Part shown: positions 9,450-23,100 of the stretch, piece after piece | How positions within the stretch are numbered: the stretch's first letter is position 1 | Layout: each line of letters begins with the position of its first letter | NCBI GenBank assembly: GCA_007922225.1 | Contig: ML679961.1 | Span: 5,997,702-6,061,701 of the forward strand | Reading direction: 5' to 3' | Length of the DNA stretch: 64,000 nucleotides | Origin: Emydura subglobosa | Taxonomy: Eukaryota > Chordata > Testudines > Chelidae | The notes under the pieces: model-generated | What the model saw: the letters and a program-made list of their open reading frames with translations, nothing else | Told to the model about the DNA's origin: nothing | Databases searched by the model: none | Position numbers and translations under genes: made by a program

Positions 9450-12338
9450 CCTCATCGGAAATAATGGTAAATGCCTGGCTGCGCAGATGGTGTCACCAGA
9501 AGAGCTTCAGCTTCCTCAACCATGTGACCTTTTTCCAAGAACAAGGACAGCTTAGAAGAGCTGGGGTCCACCTACCAAGGAAGAGGAAGAGTATCTTTGG
9601 ATACAGACTGGCTAACCTAGTAAAGTGGGCTTTTAACTAAGTTTGATGGGAAAGGAGACAAAAGCTCACAGGTAAGTCCAAAACAGAGACCTGGGTGAAG
9701 GATCGGAATTGGGAAGGGAACATGGGCAATCACGGGAGGAATAAAAAGAGAAGAGGGAATGCAGAGGGGAAATCAAACAAACAAACATCTTAGATATCCG
9801 TATTCTGATGCAAGAAATATGGGGAATAAAACAGGAAGAACAAGAAATACTAGCAAATAATCACAATTAAGACATAACTGGCAGCACGGAAACTTGGTGG
9901 GATAGTTCACATGACTGGAATATCAGTATAGAAGGGTACAGCTTGTTCAGGAACAACAGGCAGGGGAAAAAAGGGAGGAGGTGTTGCCTTATATATCAAA
10001 GATGTGTACACTTGCACTCAGGTTGAGATAGAAGTGGGAGGCAGACTTGTTGAAAGTCTCTGGGTAAGGATGAAAGGAGTAAAACACAAGAATGATGACA
10101 TGGTAGGGGTCTGTTATAGATCTAACCAGGAAGAAGATGTTTAAAAAAAAAAAGAAAAAAGCCTCATTCACAACTATCAAAATCATCCAAAACACAGCAA
10201 TCGGTAGTGATGGGGGACTTCAACTACCCAGACACCTGCTGAGAAAAAAACAAAGCAGGACACAGATTATCCAACAAGTTCTTGAAATGCATTGGAGACA
10301 GTGTTTATTACAGAAGGTGGACACAATGACTAGGGTAGAGTCTGTTCTAGATTTGATTCTGACAAATAGGGAGGAACTGGTTGAGAATTTGAAGGTGGAA
10401 GGTACCTTGATAAAAGTGATCATGAAATGATGAGTTCATGATTCTAAGGAACAGTAGAAGGGAAAACGATAGAAAACAGACAATGGACTTCAAGAAGGCA
10501 GACTTCAGCAAACGCAGAGAACTGGTAGGTAAGATCCCATGGAAAGCAAGTCTAAGGGGGAGAAAAGAGTTCAGGAGAGTTGGCAGGTTTTTAAAGAAAT
10601 GTCATTAAGGGCACAAGAGCAAACTAGCCCAAGGTGTAGAAAAGATAGGATGTATGGTAAGAGGTCACACTAGCTTAGCCAGGAGATCTTCAATAACCTG
10701 ACACTCAAAAAAGGAATCATACAAAACGTGGAAATCAGGACAAATCATGAAGGATGAATTTAGAAAACATCATAAGCATGTAGAAACAAAATTAGAAAGG
10801 CCAAGCCAAAAAACTAGATTAAACTAGCTATGAACAGAAAGGGTAACAAGAAAACATTTTACAAATACATGGGAAGTAAGATGAGGACCAAGGATGAATA
10901 GATTCTACCCTAGTTGCATTACTCAAAGAGGAAGGAAAGACAACAGAAAATGCAGCAATGGCCAGTGTTAAATGCCTTTTTTGTTTCAGTTTTCACCAAA
11001 AAAGTTAGCAGTAATTGGACAACTAACATAAGGAATATCAGTGTGAATGGAGTAGAATCTGAAGCTGAAATAGGAAACGAACAAGTTAAGAATTACTTAG
11101 ACAAGTTAGAGGTCTTCAAAATCAGCAGGGCATGATGAGATACAATCTAGAATACTTAAGGAACTGGCTGAAGAGATCTGTGAGCCATTAACGGTTACCT
11201 TTGAGAATTCATGGAGGACAGGATAGATACCAGAAGACTGGAAAAGAGCAGATATAGTGTCTATCTATAAAAAGGGGAATAAAGACAAACCAAGGAATTA
11301 CTGACCAGTCAGTGTCACGCTGGCTGGATCCGGGGGGCCCTTGGGGTGTATTCAGGAGCTCTGATTACTCCCTTCTACACCAGTCTCACGTTGGGGGTGT
11401 CACGCTGGGTAGATGGGGGGGAGAGCATTTGTTATATTGTTTGACATCAATATGTCAAAATCACAATACTTCATGTGAGATATGCCATGTCAGGTACTGT
11501 CAGAAAGGTTGTAATATGCTAAGTAAGATGATAATACTTTTCTTCATGTGTTATGTGTGTAATGGAAGAAGTTAAGAATATATTTGATATATCTGTATTT
11601 CAAATTGTTCTGTATGAGACACACCCTAGATAGGGTGGCAGCAGAACAATAGCCTGCTTAATGACCCACTGAGACATCCACAGATGCAAGGGGCCCAGGG
11701 GAAAAAAGCCAGAGACATACCTGATGTTTAAGGAACATAATTCCGGGATGTATTAGCAGTAGTATTGGAAGCAATACACAAGAAGTAATTCTTCCACTCT
11801 GCTCAGCACTGATAAGGCCTCAGGTGGAATATTGTGTCTAGTTTTGAGTACTGCACTTTGGGAAAGATATGGACAAATTGGAGAAAGTCCAGAGGAGAGC
11901 AACAAAAATGATTGAAGGTCTAGAAAACACGACCTAGGAGGAAAGGTTGAAAAAAAAAATGGGTTTTTAGTCTAGAGAAGAGATGACCGAGGGGGGACAT
12001 AACAGTCTTCAAGTATGTAAAAGATTGTTATAAAGAGGAGGGTGATAAATTGTTCTCCATAACCTCTGAGGTCAGGACAAGAAGCAATGGACTTAACGTG
12101 CAGCAAGGGCGGTTTAGATTGGACATGAGGGAAAATCCCAAACTTTCAGGGTAATTAAGCAGTGGAACAAGTTACCTGGGGAGGTGGTGGAATCTGCGTC
12201 ATTGGAGGTTAAGAACAGGTTAAACATACACCTGCCAGGGATGGGCTAGATTATACGCAGTGCCACCGCAGTGCACAGGACTGGACTAGATGACCTACTG
12301 AGGTTCCTTACAGTCCTACATTATTACGATTCTGCCCC
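9450..12338 (+). mobile_element. Degraded CR1 LINE, ORF1 end to 3' terminus
   Basis: 9450-9640 encodes the last part of the ORF1 esterase (VNAWLRRW, then a decayed GVHL box). About 9780-11310 covers ORF2: the ETWW endonuclease motif, KGGGVALY, a DEAFF-like site disrupted by an A-run (10141-10160), and the linker up to the NYxPVS block of the RT. CR1 resumes near 11727 with the C-terminal segment and runs to the 3' end (actggactagatgacctactgaggttcc) at about 12338. The RT core between is missing. Stops and frameshifts throughout show an old copy, more diverged than the one at 16-20 kb. Confidence 0.9.
11312..11726. other. Unrelated DNA replacing the RT core of the CR1
   Basis: About 415 bp of non-CR1 sequence lies between the CR1 PVS block and the C-terminal GCI-like block. 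By comparison with 18870-19610 in the near-complete copy, about 740 bp of CR1 is missing here. The filler opens with gtgtcacgctgg (11312-11323), which recurs at 11397-11408. It could be an LTR or other element inserted with a deletion. I could not identify it. Confidence 0.5.
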
Positions 12339-15300
12339 CGACAGCCAACCAGCTGCAAAGCAGGACTGCAAAGAGCACGAGGCCTGAAGACCAGCTACCC
12401 ACACAGATGGACCCCAGTACAGGGGAACATCCCTCTTCATATTCAAAATGGGGCTTCAGCATTTCCTTACCTCCCACTGAAGCAATGAAACTTAAGCGCA
12501 TGCTTATAGTTCAATACTTTTTTTAAAAAAAACAATGGAGTCAAACCAATATGCTAAGAAGCTGCCCCATACGCTGCACTGTGTTAGGGCAAGGTGTGAA
12601 CTGACCATGGAAAACTATAGCACATTGTACCCAAGTTAATATTGTTGTGAAGTTTCAACTAGTCCCACTGTAAGCTAGCATGACAACCTCCCTCTTGGCC
12701 AACACACCAGGGACTGAGCCAAGAGAGACAAGGTTTTGTTGCTGTGGCCCAGTACCTCACATCCTCTGTGGATTGGCTCAGAGGAGGATTTGTAACAGAC
12801 ACACTCAGTGGGTTAAACTCACCTTTCACTGATCGCTTTTGTGTTTAACTTCCCAAGGATTATAAAATAAAGGAGAAGAGAAAACATCGCTGCTAAAGCA
12901 CATCAGAGACCCCGCCCGGCTAAATCCCCTCGGGCATCACAGCCTGAAAGGAAGAGGAGCGTAATAAGCTATCATCCTCGGAAATACAAACACAGTTTAA
13001 CATGAAGGGTTATAAAAGGCAAAGGAGCACTAGAAGGAAATGTAACGAATGTATGGCCAATAGTTTTTCTAAAAGGGTATTTAGGGGCCAAATAAAAAAC
13101 AAACAGGAAGCTTTTGCTAAAAAAAAGGTACATGACAAATGTACATACATGCAAATAACTTGCTGCAAAAAAAAAAGGGGAGAGGGCATTTCAAAAGTCA
13201 AAATAAAGTGCAAAAAGGCTTGAATTTGAAGGGTTTTTTTTGTCTTTCTTTAGGAGCCTTCTGCACCTGTCTAGTAAAGGCTCCTTGTATCAGACACACA
13301 GCTCAGCTCCTGAGGATGGGCTTAGCAAGTTTGTGTAAGGCAACTGTCTAAAATTTCACAGGCAAACTCATGGCTTTGATCCTTCTGTGTTTTATTTTTC
13401 TCTTTGGATGTATTTAACGTGCTAAAGAATAACCCCTAACAGGGGAATCCACTGCCCCTATATAAGCCAAGGCTTCTGGTCCCATGGAGGAGGTAGTGTG
13501 AAGGGGGTGGCAGAAGAAAGTCACCCAAATAAGCCATAATTGGGGACCAGGGATGCTGCACAGCCCCCACACTCACCCCCTCTCCTATGGCTGCTATTCC
13601 AGCCTATAAGTAGAATAGTAGCTACAGCAAGACATACAGTGTGTTTTTGTCACCTGCAAAAACAAGGATCTTGCACCCCTGGACAGCCATGTGGTGCTGC
13701 ACCAGTGCAGAGACCCTTCTCATGATGCCCAGTGGTGAATTTCACTCTTTCGAAACTTAGGAATGCTGCACCAGATCCTTAACTGGTGCATATCAGCATA
13801 CCTCCATTAGCATCAATGGGACTGCACCAATTACATCCCTTCACCTGCCCTGTGAATACCACTGCCTAGCCTCTCCTTGTGGTCTAACTGTGACACACAC
13901 AGGTTGTTTTCCTTCATCCACATGTGTGTTTATTCTTTCAGCACTTACGCAGCTTCCACTCCTCACCCACGCTCAGCCTCTGAGCTCCCCTTTGCCTGTT
14001 GCTCCCACATATCTATCCTCACAGTTAATGAGCCAATGGCCACCCAAGTGCCAGTAATACCCCACAGAAAACAGAGCTGACTTCAATTAGTCGTGCAATC
14101 TTCCCGTGCTGTGGCCACCTCAGTGATCGCACCTTGTCACAGCACCGTGACATTATTATTAAAAATGCACATACGGACATGATACACAAAGTCCAACCCC
14201 TCCCAAATCCTTCTCAACACCACCAAGGAAAAGCAGGAGGAAGCAGAGAGCTTCAGATGGCACCAGATCCAGGCAGTGGTGGATCAAATAGCTGAGTAAG
14301 TACCAGGGTCACAGCACCCAACAAGATCAAACCCTAAGTTCCACATGCCCTCAACTCCCACTGGGCTGAAGAAGAGTTGAGGGTACTCAGAAGACTGAGC
14401 CCACAATTCGGCACATGACATCGATCGAATTTCAGCATGCACGTAAGCACTTTGATGAATATGGATGGACTAAGTGCTCTGCTAATCAGGCCTTAGCGAG
14501 AAAGCACATGTAAAAAAAAAAAAAAAGTTTTCCTAGCAGATGTTTAGAATTCCAAGGTGCTCACTTTTACGTTTCCACATATGGAGTGAAACCAGTGTGG
14601 GGAGAAATGCATCTTAAATGATTGTGCAACTAAATGTGGAACAGCGATCTCGCTTCAAAACGGCCTCTTGTTTTACGAAGAACTAAACGTTCAGAATATT
14701 CCTGGTAACACCCTTGTCAAGCTGGAGTAACTCAGCTGACAGCAACAGAAGTGCTGTGGACTTTTACTCACGTGACTAAGAGGAGAATTGCCCTAAAAAA
14801 GCCAAGCGAAATGAGGTATGAAATTGAGAGTAGTTCACTGTGGTGTTATGACTCTGTGTCTCAGTAGTAGATTTGCACTGAAAAGTGTCTGTTACTGAAA
14901 GCATAGGAAAGGGAAATTGGAGCTCTGGATATGCAACACAGCGAAGTGTTGAAGCACTACCCACATTTCAAGAGGTGCTTCAGGAAACTGCTAGCAACTT
15001 CACGCCATCCATCATTTGAAAACCTCTCTTTGTTACAAGAATCCAGAATATTTCTAAATGACCTTTCAAATTTTTTTTTAAAAAAGTGACATCTTCCAAT
15101 AATTTTAGTTTGCAGGAGCAGTGCAAAGGAACGTGATACCCACTCGACTTCAAATCCTAGGACACAGAAAAACAAGGAGTTATTTTGTAATTGCTAAGTC
15201 AACTTCAAATTTTTCCTGAGTACAGTATTTTAATCAGAAAGCGAGTCAAGAAATTTTCCAGTTCAGTGCTCCAGAAACACAGCAAACAGACAAGAACAAA

Positions 15301-16059
15301 AATTATCCCAAAGCACAGCCTCGTAAGGCAGTCCCACATACAAAAGCCACTTAGTTCTCAACAATGAGCGAGGTGACGGGAACAGGGTAAAACGCAGCAA
15401 AGCTCTCCTCTGCCATCATAGCTGAGGAGATCACTTAGATTCATGAAGCAACTCGCTCATTTCATGGACAGGCACGGTGTTTTCGACTATGGTCTCTAAT
15501 AGGCCAGACCGACTCCCAGTTGAACAGCAGGTTGTGGTCTGCCTCACACATCACCAAGCAGCATGCCAGTCAAACAGAATTCAGGTGTTGCAATACATCT
15601 TGATCAGGAACCATTTTGGAGGGTTTATAGGTAATTTGTGCATGAACAGGCTATGAGAACTGGGGAGGGAGGGGTGAATATTATACCTCTTTTATTACCA
15701 TCTCATGATTGTCTTGGAGAGGCTTTTTGAATTGTGTATCTCATGCCAAATAATCCTTACATAAGGTCTGATCCTACTTTCATCAAGATCAATGCCAAAC
15801 TTTCAAGTGACTGCAGTGGGAACAGGATCAATCTTATAGTACTGATCTTAGGAACAAAGAACAAGAAAATCTATGTTATTCTATTCTATTCAGATTCTCA
15901 TACCACCCTCATTGTAATAACTATGTCCACTGAAGACATGATTGGGAAGTGCTTTTGGGAATGGGCAACCAAAATGAGGTGGACAGTAGTGCAATAGGAA
16001 CTTGCCCGTATCTATGAATTTTATTTATTTGTGATATAGCATAGGTAAGGTACTGAGAA
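12339..16059. other. Mostly unannotated; one MITE-like repeat
   Basis: No gene is recognisable. A short ancient repeat with 'ctgcaccagatcc', 'catcaatggga' and 'ctgcaccaatta' blocks lies at about 13761-13835. It resembles palindromic repeats elsewhere in the window. A poly-A run lies at about 14512-14527. The last 30 bp before 16060 lead into the CR1 5' region. Confidence 0.45.
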
Positions 16060-16239
16060 CCTACATGCTGTGGTAGGAGCTGTGAACAGAGGAGAAGCAA
16101 ACAGAAGGAGTTTGCCTGGGATCTGTCCGAGAGGAGCCCGGGTGAGTGCTACGTGAGGGGAGCTGTGTTGTATGCTAGCGGGGTGAGTATCTGAGAGACC
16201 ATTTGTGTGACTGGTGCAAGTTACAGCTATATGAAAGAT

Positions 16240-17244
16240 ATGGAAAGTGAGCGATCTGATGTTGTCACCTGCACTGGATGTGCTATGTTTGTCTTCCTCC
16301 CACAGGATAGAGCCGACTTCATCTGTACAAAGTGCAGGCTGTTTTCCATATTGGAAGAGAAGGTTAAAGGACTAGAGACCCAAATATCAACCCTGGGCTG
16401 CATTAAAGAAAATGAAGTCTTTCTCACTCGAAGACATGATTTGCTACTGCAGGCACAGTGTGAGGAAGATTCAGAGAAGGCAGTGCAGGGGAAACTGAAG
16501 AACAGGGAAGAAAATTGGCAGCATGTGACCTCCTGAAGAAAGAGAACCTATATGCCCACCATGCAAGTAGAGGTAAGGAATCGTTTTCAGGCTCTCTGCA
16601 CAGGTACTACAGCGGAGAACGATTTGGAAGACTCATCTGAGGGAATGGATCAGAAGGAGACCCTGTTGCTCAGAAGGCAAGGGATGCATTGTCCTAGGGA
16701 TGGGGGTTCCACGACCACCACTCCCAAGGGGAAAAGGAGGGTGATGGTGGTCGGGGATTCCCTCCTAAGGGGGATGGAGACATCCATCTGCCATCCGGAC
16801 CAGGAAACTAGAGAAGTGTGCTGCTTGCCTGGAGCTAGGATTCAGGATGTGACGGAGAGACTGCCCAGACTCATCAAGTCCTCAGACCGCTACCCCTTCC
16901 TACTTCTCCACGTGGGCACCAACGACACTGCCAAGAACGATCTTGAGTGGATCACTGAGGACTATGTGGCTCTGGGAAGAAGGATAAAGGAGTTTGATGC
17001 GCAAGTGGTGTTCTCGTCTATCCTCCCTGTTGAAGGAAAAGGCCCAGGTAGGAACCGTCACATTGCGGAAGTAAATGCGTGGTTACGCAGGTGGTGTCTG
17101 AGAGAGGGCTTTGGATTCTTCGATCATGGGATGTTGTTCCAGGAAGAAGGATTACTAGGAAGAGACGGGATTCACCTAACGAAGAAAGGGAAGAGTATCT
17201 TCACAGATAGGCTGGCTAACCTACTGACTAGGGCTTTAAACTAG
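16240..17244 (+). pseudogene. CR1 ORF1: zinc-finger-like region plus GDSL/SGNH esterase
   Basis: ORF1 encodes the nucleic-acid-binding partner protein of CR1. The likely start is the ATG at 16240 (MESERSDVV). Residues about 11-35 form a C-x2-C...C-x2-C finger (CTGC, then CTKC), followed by a coiled-coil-like stretch. The second half is an SGNH-type esterase: block I VVGDSLLRG (about 16749-16775), block III HVGTNDT (about 16909-16929) and block V DGIHL (about 17167-17181). All catalytic signature residues are present. The frame is interrupted by one TGA at 16534-16536. Translation resumes in the same frame, so a single substitution could account for it. Esterase-bearing ORF1 proteins are known in the CR1 clade; their exact role is unsettled. 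Confidence 0.9.
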
Positions 17245-17365
17245 GTTCAATGGGAGATGGAGACCTAAGGCCGAAGGTAAGTGGGGAAGTGGGACACCAC
17301 AAGGAACGGGAGGAGGAGGATGCAGCAGGGGAGGCCTCCTGATTCATACTGAGAAAGTTGGGCAA

Positions 17366-20113
17366 TTGGCTAGTTATCTCAAGTGCCTGTACACAAATGC
17401 AAGAAGCCTGGGAAACAAGCAAGAGGAATTGGAAGTCCTGGCACAGTCAAGAAACTATGACATGATTGGAATAACTGAGACTTGGTGGAGTAACTCACAC
17501 AACTGGAGCACTGTCACGGATGGGTATAAACTGTTCAGGAAGGACAGGCAGGGGCGAAAGGGTGGAGGAGTTGCACTGTATGTAAGAGAGCTCTATGATT
17601 GCTCTGAGCTCCAGTGTGAAACTAGAGTTAAGCCAGTTGAGTGTCTTTGGGTTAAGCTTAGAAGCAAGAACAATAAGGGTGATATCGTGGTGGGTGTCTG
17701 TTATAGACCACCAGACCATGAGGACGAGGTAGATGAGGCTTTCTTCGGTCAACTAGGGAAAGTTTCCAGTTCACAGGACCTGATTTTCATGGGGGACTTC
17801 AATCACCCTGACATCTGCTGGAAGAGCAATACAGCAAAGCACAAACAATGCAGGAAGTTTTTGGATAGTGTTGCAGACAACTTCCTGGTGCAAGTGCTGA
17901 AGCAACCAACTAGGGGCCGTGCTTCTCTTGACCCGCTGCTCACAAACAGGGACTATTTAGTAGGGGAAGTAGAAGTGGGTGGCAACCTAGGCAGCAGTGA
18001 CCATGAGATGGTCGAGTTCAGGATCCTGACAAAAGGAAGAAAGAAGAGCAGCAGGATACGGATCATGGACTTCAGAAAAGCAGACATTGAATCCCTCAGG
18101 GAGCTGATGGGCAGGATCCCCTGGGAGGCTAATGTGAGGGGGAAAGGAATCCAAGAGAGCTGGCTGTATTTTAAAGAAACCTTATTGAGAGCACAGCAAC
18201 AAACCATCCCGATGCGCAGAAAGGATAGCAAATATGGTAGGCGTCCAGCTTGGCTTAACAAAGAAGTCTTTGGTGAACTTAAACACAAAAAAGAAGCTTA
18301 CAAGAAGTGGAAGCTTGGTCAGATGACTAGGGAGGATTATAAAAACACTGCTCAAACGTGCAGGAATGAAATCAGGAAGGCCAAAGCACAATTGGAGTTG
18401 CAGCTAGCAAGGGACGTGAAGGGGAACAAGAAGGGTTTCTACAGGCATGTTGCCAACAAGAGGAGGATTAGAGAAAGTGTGGGCCCCTTAGAGAATGAGG
18501 GAGGCAACCTAGTGACAGAGGATGTGAAGAAAGCTGAGGTACTCAATGCCTTTTTTGCCTCTGTCTTCAAAGACAAGGTCAGCTCCCAGACTGCTGTACT
18601 GGGCGGCACAGAATGGGAAGGAGGTGAACATCCCGCAGTGCTAAAGGAACAGGTCCAAGACTATTTAGAAAGATTGGACATACACAAGTCCATGGGGCCG
18701 GATGCAATGCACCCGAGGGTGCTGAGGGAGTTGGCTGAGGTGATTTCAGAGCCATTGGCTATCATCTTTGAAAGCTCGTGGCAATTGGGGGAGGTCCCTG
18801 ATGACTGGAAAAAAGCAAATATAGTGCCCATCTTCAAGAAAGGGAGGAAAGAGGATCCAGGGAACTACAGACCGGTCAGCCTCACCTCAATCCCTGGAAA
18901 AATCATGGAGCAGGTCCACAAGGAATCCATTTTAAGGGACTTGGAAGAGAGGAAGGTGGTCAGGAACAGTCAACATGGATTCACCAAGGGAAAGTCATGT
19001 CCGATGGACCTGATTACCTTCTATGAAGAGGTGACTGGCTCTGTGGATGTGGGGAAAGCGGTGGACATGATATACCTTGACTTTAGGAAAGCTTTTGATA
19101 CTGTCTCTCACAGTATTCTTATCAGCAAGTTAAGGAAGTATGGGTTGGATGAATGGACTATAAAATGGACAGAGAACTGGCTAGAGCATACGGCTCAACG
19201 AGTAGTGATCAATGGCTCCATGTCTAGATGGCAGCCGGTCCTGGGGCCGGTTTTGTTCAACATCTTCATCAATGATCTGGAGGATGGGGTAGATTGCACT
19301 CTCAGCAAGTTTGCAGATGACACTAAGCTGCGGGGAGTGGTAGATACCCTGGAAGATAGAGATAGGATACAGAAGGACCTAAACAAACTGGAGGATTGGG
19401 CCAGAAGAAATTTGATGAGGTTCAACAAGGACAAGTGCAGAGTCCTGCATTTTGGACAGAAGAATCCCATGCACAGCTACAGACTGGGGACCGATGAGCT
19501 AGGCAGCAGTTCTGCAGAAAAGGACCTGGGGGTAACAATGGATAAGAAGCTGCATATGAGTCAGCAGTGTGCCCTGGTTGCCAAGAAGGCTAACGGCATA
19601 TTGGGCTGCATTAGGAGAGGCATTGCCAGCAGGACGCGGGAAGTGATTATTCCCCTCTATTCGGCATAGGTGAGGCCGCATTTGGAGTATTGTGTCCAGT
19701 TTTGGGCCCCCCACTACAAAAAGGATGTGGACAAGTTGGAGAGAGTCCAGCGGAGGGCAACAAAAATGATTAGGGGGCTGGCGCACAAGACTTATGAGGA
19801 GAGGCTGAGGGAACTAGGCTTGTTTAGTCTGCAGAAGAGAAGAATGAGGGGGGATTTGATAGCAGCCTTTAACTACCTGAAAGGGGGTTCCAGGGAGGAT
19901 GGGGTTAGGCTGTTTTCAATGGTGGCAGATGACAGAACAAGGAGCAACGGTCTCAAGTTGCAGTGGGGGAGGTCTAGGTTGGACATTAGGAAAAAGTTTT
20001 TCACTAGGAGGGTGGTGAAGCACTGGAATGGGTTACCTAGGGAGGTGGTGGAATCTCCATCTTCAGAGGTTTTTAAGCTGCGGCTTGACAAAACCCTCAC
20101 TGGGATTATTTAG
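17366..20113 (+). pseudogene. CR1 ORF2: APE-type endonuclease and reverse transcriptase
   Basis: This frame spans about 915 codons, with one in-frame TAG at 19667-19669 replacing a codon in the [12 protein letters not shown] segment. Residues about 1-230 form the APE-like endonuclease: [33 protein letters not shown] and SDHEMVEF. The RT follows: NYRPVSL (about residue 500), YLDFRKAFD (about 570) and FADD (about 648, catalytic). Between WQPV and LGPVLFN (about 19233-19240) the usual TSGVPQGSV stretch is absent, about 27 bp deleted in frame. That removes a conserved RT motif, so this copy should be RT-defective even without the stop. The open frame is first seen from a TTG at 17366; the true start may lie slightly upstream. 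A C-terminal domain after the RT is intact apart from the stop. Confidence 0.92.
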
Positions 20114-20190
20114 CTGAGGTTAGTCCTGCTTTGAGCAAGGGGTTGGACTAGATGACCTCCTGAGGTCCCTTCCAATTCTATTCTCATCTC

Positions 20191-23100
20191 ACTTGTAGTA
20201 CTGGTGATTAACAGGACAAATGCCTTTTCCAGTTAAATATTCAAATGTTAAGTAACCTCAGGAATAACCATAGTTATGAAGTGTGGAAGAAACAAAGCTT
20301 CATTACATTGCATTGCATTACATTACATTACATGACATGCAACCTTTGGCAGTACAAAAATATTTTATTGGAAACTATGCCTAGGCTTGGAGGATTCGAT
20401 TTTTATCAGTAAAAGTCAATAAACATCAATTTCACCATACACACACAAACCGGTGACAAGCCATTTCCATTGATAATTGAAATTTACAGATAGGCAAAGA
20501 AAGAAAAACTGCTTGAGAACTTAAGAGTTTGATTTAAGGCTATTTACTTTGTATATTTTGACGTATGATGTTGACAATTTGCTTTTTGATGGATATGAAG
20601 CTTTAACTGTTTGAATCTCAATATCTGTCATTAATTTTATATGACCAACCAGCAAAGAATTCCTGCAACTGTGAACATTTAAAAATTCATAAAAATAAAA
20701 ATATTCTCAAAATTGTTTTTAAAAAATAATAAAAATCAAATCTGCCACCCCGAAGTATATCATTTTCCTCTTTCCCAGAAAAGACTTGGGAGACTAACCA
20801 AACTTACAGTTTCAGTGTCTGAAATTCTGTTCCCTTCAGATTCTTACGCCACACCCCACTGCTGCAGCACCTCACCCTCCTTCGGTACCAATGCCCCTTC
20901 ACTCCCACAGCACCTGAGCCCCTCACAATCTTTAACATTTATCCTTAAACAACCTTGAGGCAAAGGGCAGTGCTATTACCCCTTTGCACAGCAGGAAACT
21001 GAGGCATAGAGGCTTACATAGGGCCCAATCTCCCAAGTGCTAGGTTACCACCCTAACCATTGACTCTTCCTTTTTACAGACATACATTGACAAATGGAGA
21101 GTTTCCTTATATCTGACAGGCTCAGGCTATGTTCAAACAATGGATCAAAGACCCTGTCTGAAATGGACATGAATAAACAAACATCTGACAACTGGAACAA
21201 TATCATATTTCATTTGTTAATGAATAATCAAGTTGTGAATCAAGAGAAGAGAAATTATATTTTCGGGTTGTAACAATTAAAGATCAAAAGGCAACTGGCT
21301 TATATATTTTCAGGGGCTGAGTTAAGAGGAGATTATTTACAAATCTGAAAGGTTCCTCTGGCAGGCTGGAGACAGCATCTTCAGCAAGGAACTACAACAT
21401 AGGATTTCTGCCATCAGCTTTGCTTTTCTGTGTCACTATGTTTGCAGACTAGCATCCCAGACCTTTCCAGGACCTTACGCAGGGCATTTAAAGTTTGAAA
21501 ACTTATTTGCTGTTACCAAATGATATTAAAAGCCCATTGATTTGGGAACTAAACTGACGGCTGTAGTTAATCTGGGGAAGTCTTGTGTCTGGCTCTTTTT
21601 GAAGAGAATGTTCTTGTGTTCTCTTGCCAGGTGCATGTAAACTTTCTTGATCTGAGTGACAATCTGATTACTGGCCATGGGCTAGGGGAGAGACGCCGGC
21701 TCTGCTCTATTTGGATAAGTCTGGAGATAGAGCATGGACAGAGAGATGGAGAAGTGACCTGAAGTAACAGGCCCCAAAATGACTTAGAAGCCCGCTTCCA
21801 GAGAAAGTCGCTCTGATTTAGGTACCTAAAGCACCAAGTACTTTTGAAAGTTTTACCCATGATCAAACGTGTTAAGCAGGAATCTATTTATTGGCACGGG
21901 TTAAACCCTGACAAAGCACAACAGAAACACAGCCACAGCAGATTGCTGTGCAGATGGTTTTGCACAGACACACCTGGACTTTCTGGCTAAGTCTCTTATA
22001 ATAACAGCCCATCAGCAAGCGGCAGTCATGGCCCTTCCCCTGGAACACAGCGACAGCCGGGTGCTAACAGGTGTCTCTCACACACAGCCCTAGGATATCA
22101 AGGCTAAAACCAGGGACGTGCTGTCAAAATTTAATGAGGGGTCCTACAAAAGTGTTCTGCTTCAGTTGGTGAGATGCACTGGACATTCCGCGGGTAAAAT
22201 ATCCTCCCTTATTCCCCAGCCGAAATCCACCGGTTCCAAATTAATGCCGCCAATAGCCATCAGCTCCATGCTCTCCTCACCCCCACAATCCATTTACTCC
22301 ACACTCTCTCGCTCCCAGCCCCTTAACCCTTTCACCCCTCCCGCACTCCCCAACCCACCACGTTCCCTGCTCTCAGGACCTCTGGGAGTCTCCTCTAGTA
22401 TCTCCCTCACCTGCCATCTGCTGGGGGGGTCCGGGGATTGTCCCGTGGCATCTGGCCGAGAGGTGGCAGGTCAGGTGGGAGAGGTTGCCTTCTGCAGGAC
22501 GACAAGGTGGTCAGCTGGGGAATGGATCCTCTGCCTTTCAGGAGATGAGTCGCTCTCCCCAAGTGATGGTCACCTCCCGTGCTGGGGGTATGCGGGGGCT
22601 AAACAGGGGAGCATGCGGTGGAGTGTCTGGGGCATAATGAGACTCCAACAGTGCCTGTCATTTCCAATCTGGGCAGGAAGGCACCAGCAGGAAGGAGAGA
22701 GCCCAATGGCAGCCGCTTTTATGACAACTGGGAGCCACCTGACAAGCAGCCTCCAAGAAGATTGGGAATGGTAACAAGGAGAGACTTAGGATTTGTACGT
22801 GGCTCTGTCCCACACCCGGTGCCCCTCACAGGGCCCTGCCTGCCACAACCACAGCAGAAGGTGCAGGGCCAGACTGAGGGCGCGTATGGGCACACTCCGA
22901 ACGTAAAACTTGGGTGTGAGTGTGAGACGGGGGGTATCACATCCCTCCCAATCGCCCTCGTGCTGCAGTGACGGAACCAGTCACAAGTTCCATTCACTCC
23001 TCGCAGCTGGCCCCTAGGGAAAGAGCTGCAAACTGCCTGGGGGCAAGTTATACTTTTAAATTTGCAGTAAAAAACAGTTTTAAGCCATTGGTGACTCAGT

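Larger units (their letters stand above)
16060..20190 (+). mobile_element. Near-full-length CR1 LINE (about 4.1 kb)
   Basis: This is an autonomous-type non-LTR retrotransposon with a GC-richer 5' leader (about 16060-16230), ORF1 (16240-17244), a 121 bp spacer, ORF2 (17366-20113) and a short 3' UTR. The 3' UTR ends 'gactagatgacctcctgaggtcccttcc' near 20183. It is by far the best-preserved element in the window. Each ORF is broken by a single in-frame stop, and ORF2 carries an in-frame deletion. The exact 5' end and any target duplication could not be fixed, and the usual terminal octamer repeats are degenerate. It appears to be a fairly young copy, judging from the few disabling changes over nearly 4 kb of coding sequence. 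Confidence 0.93.

Noticed and set aside
16207..16239. GTG at 16207 as ORF1 start
   Set aside because: The ATG at 16240 is directly followed by the conserved finger region, and non-ATG starts are not needed here.
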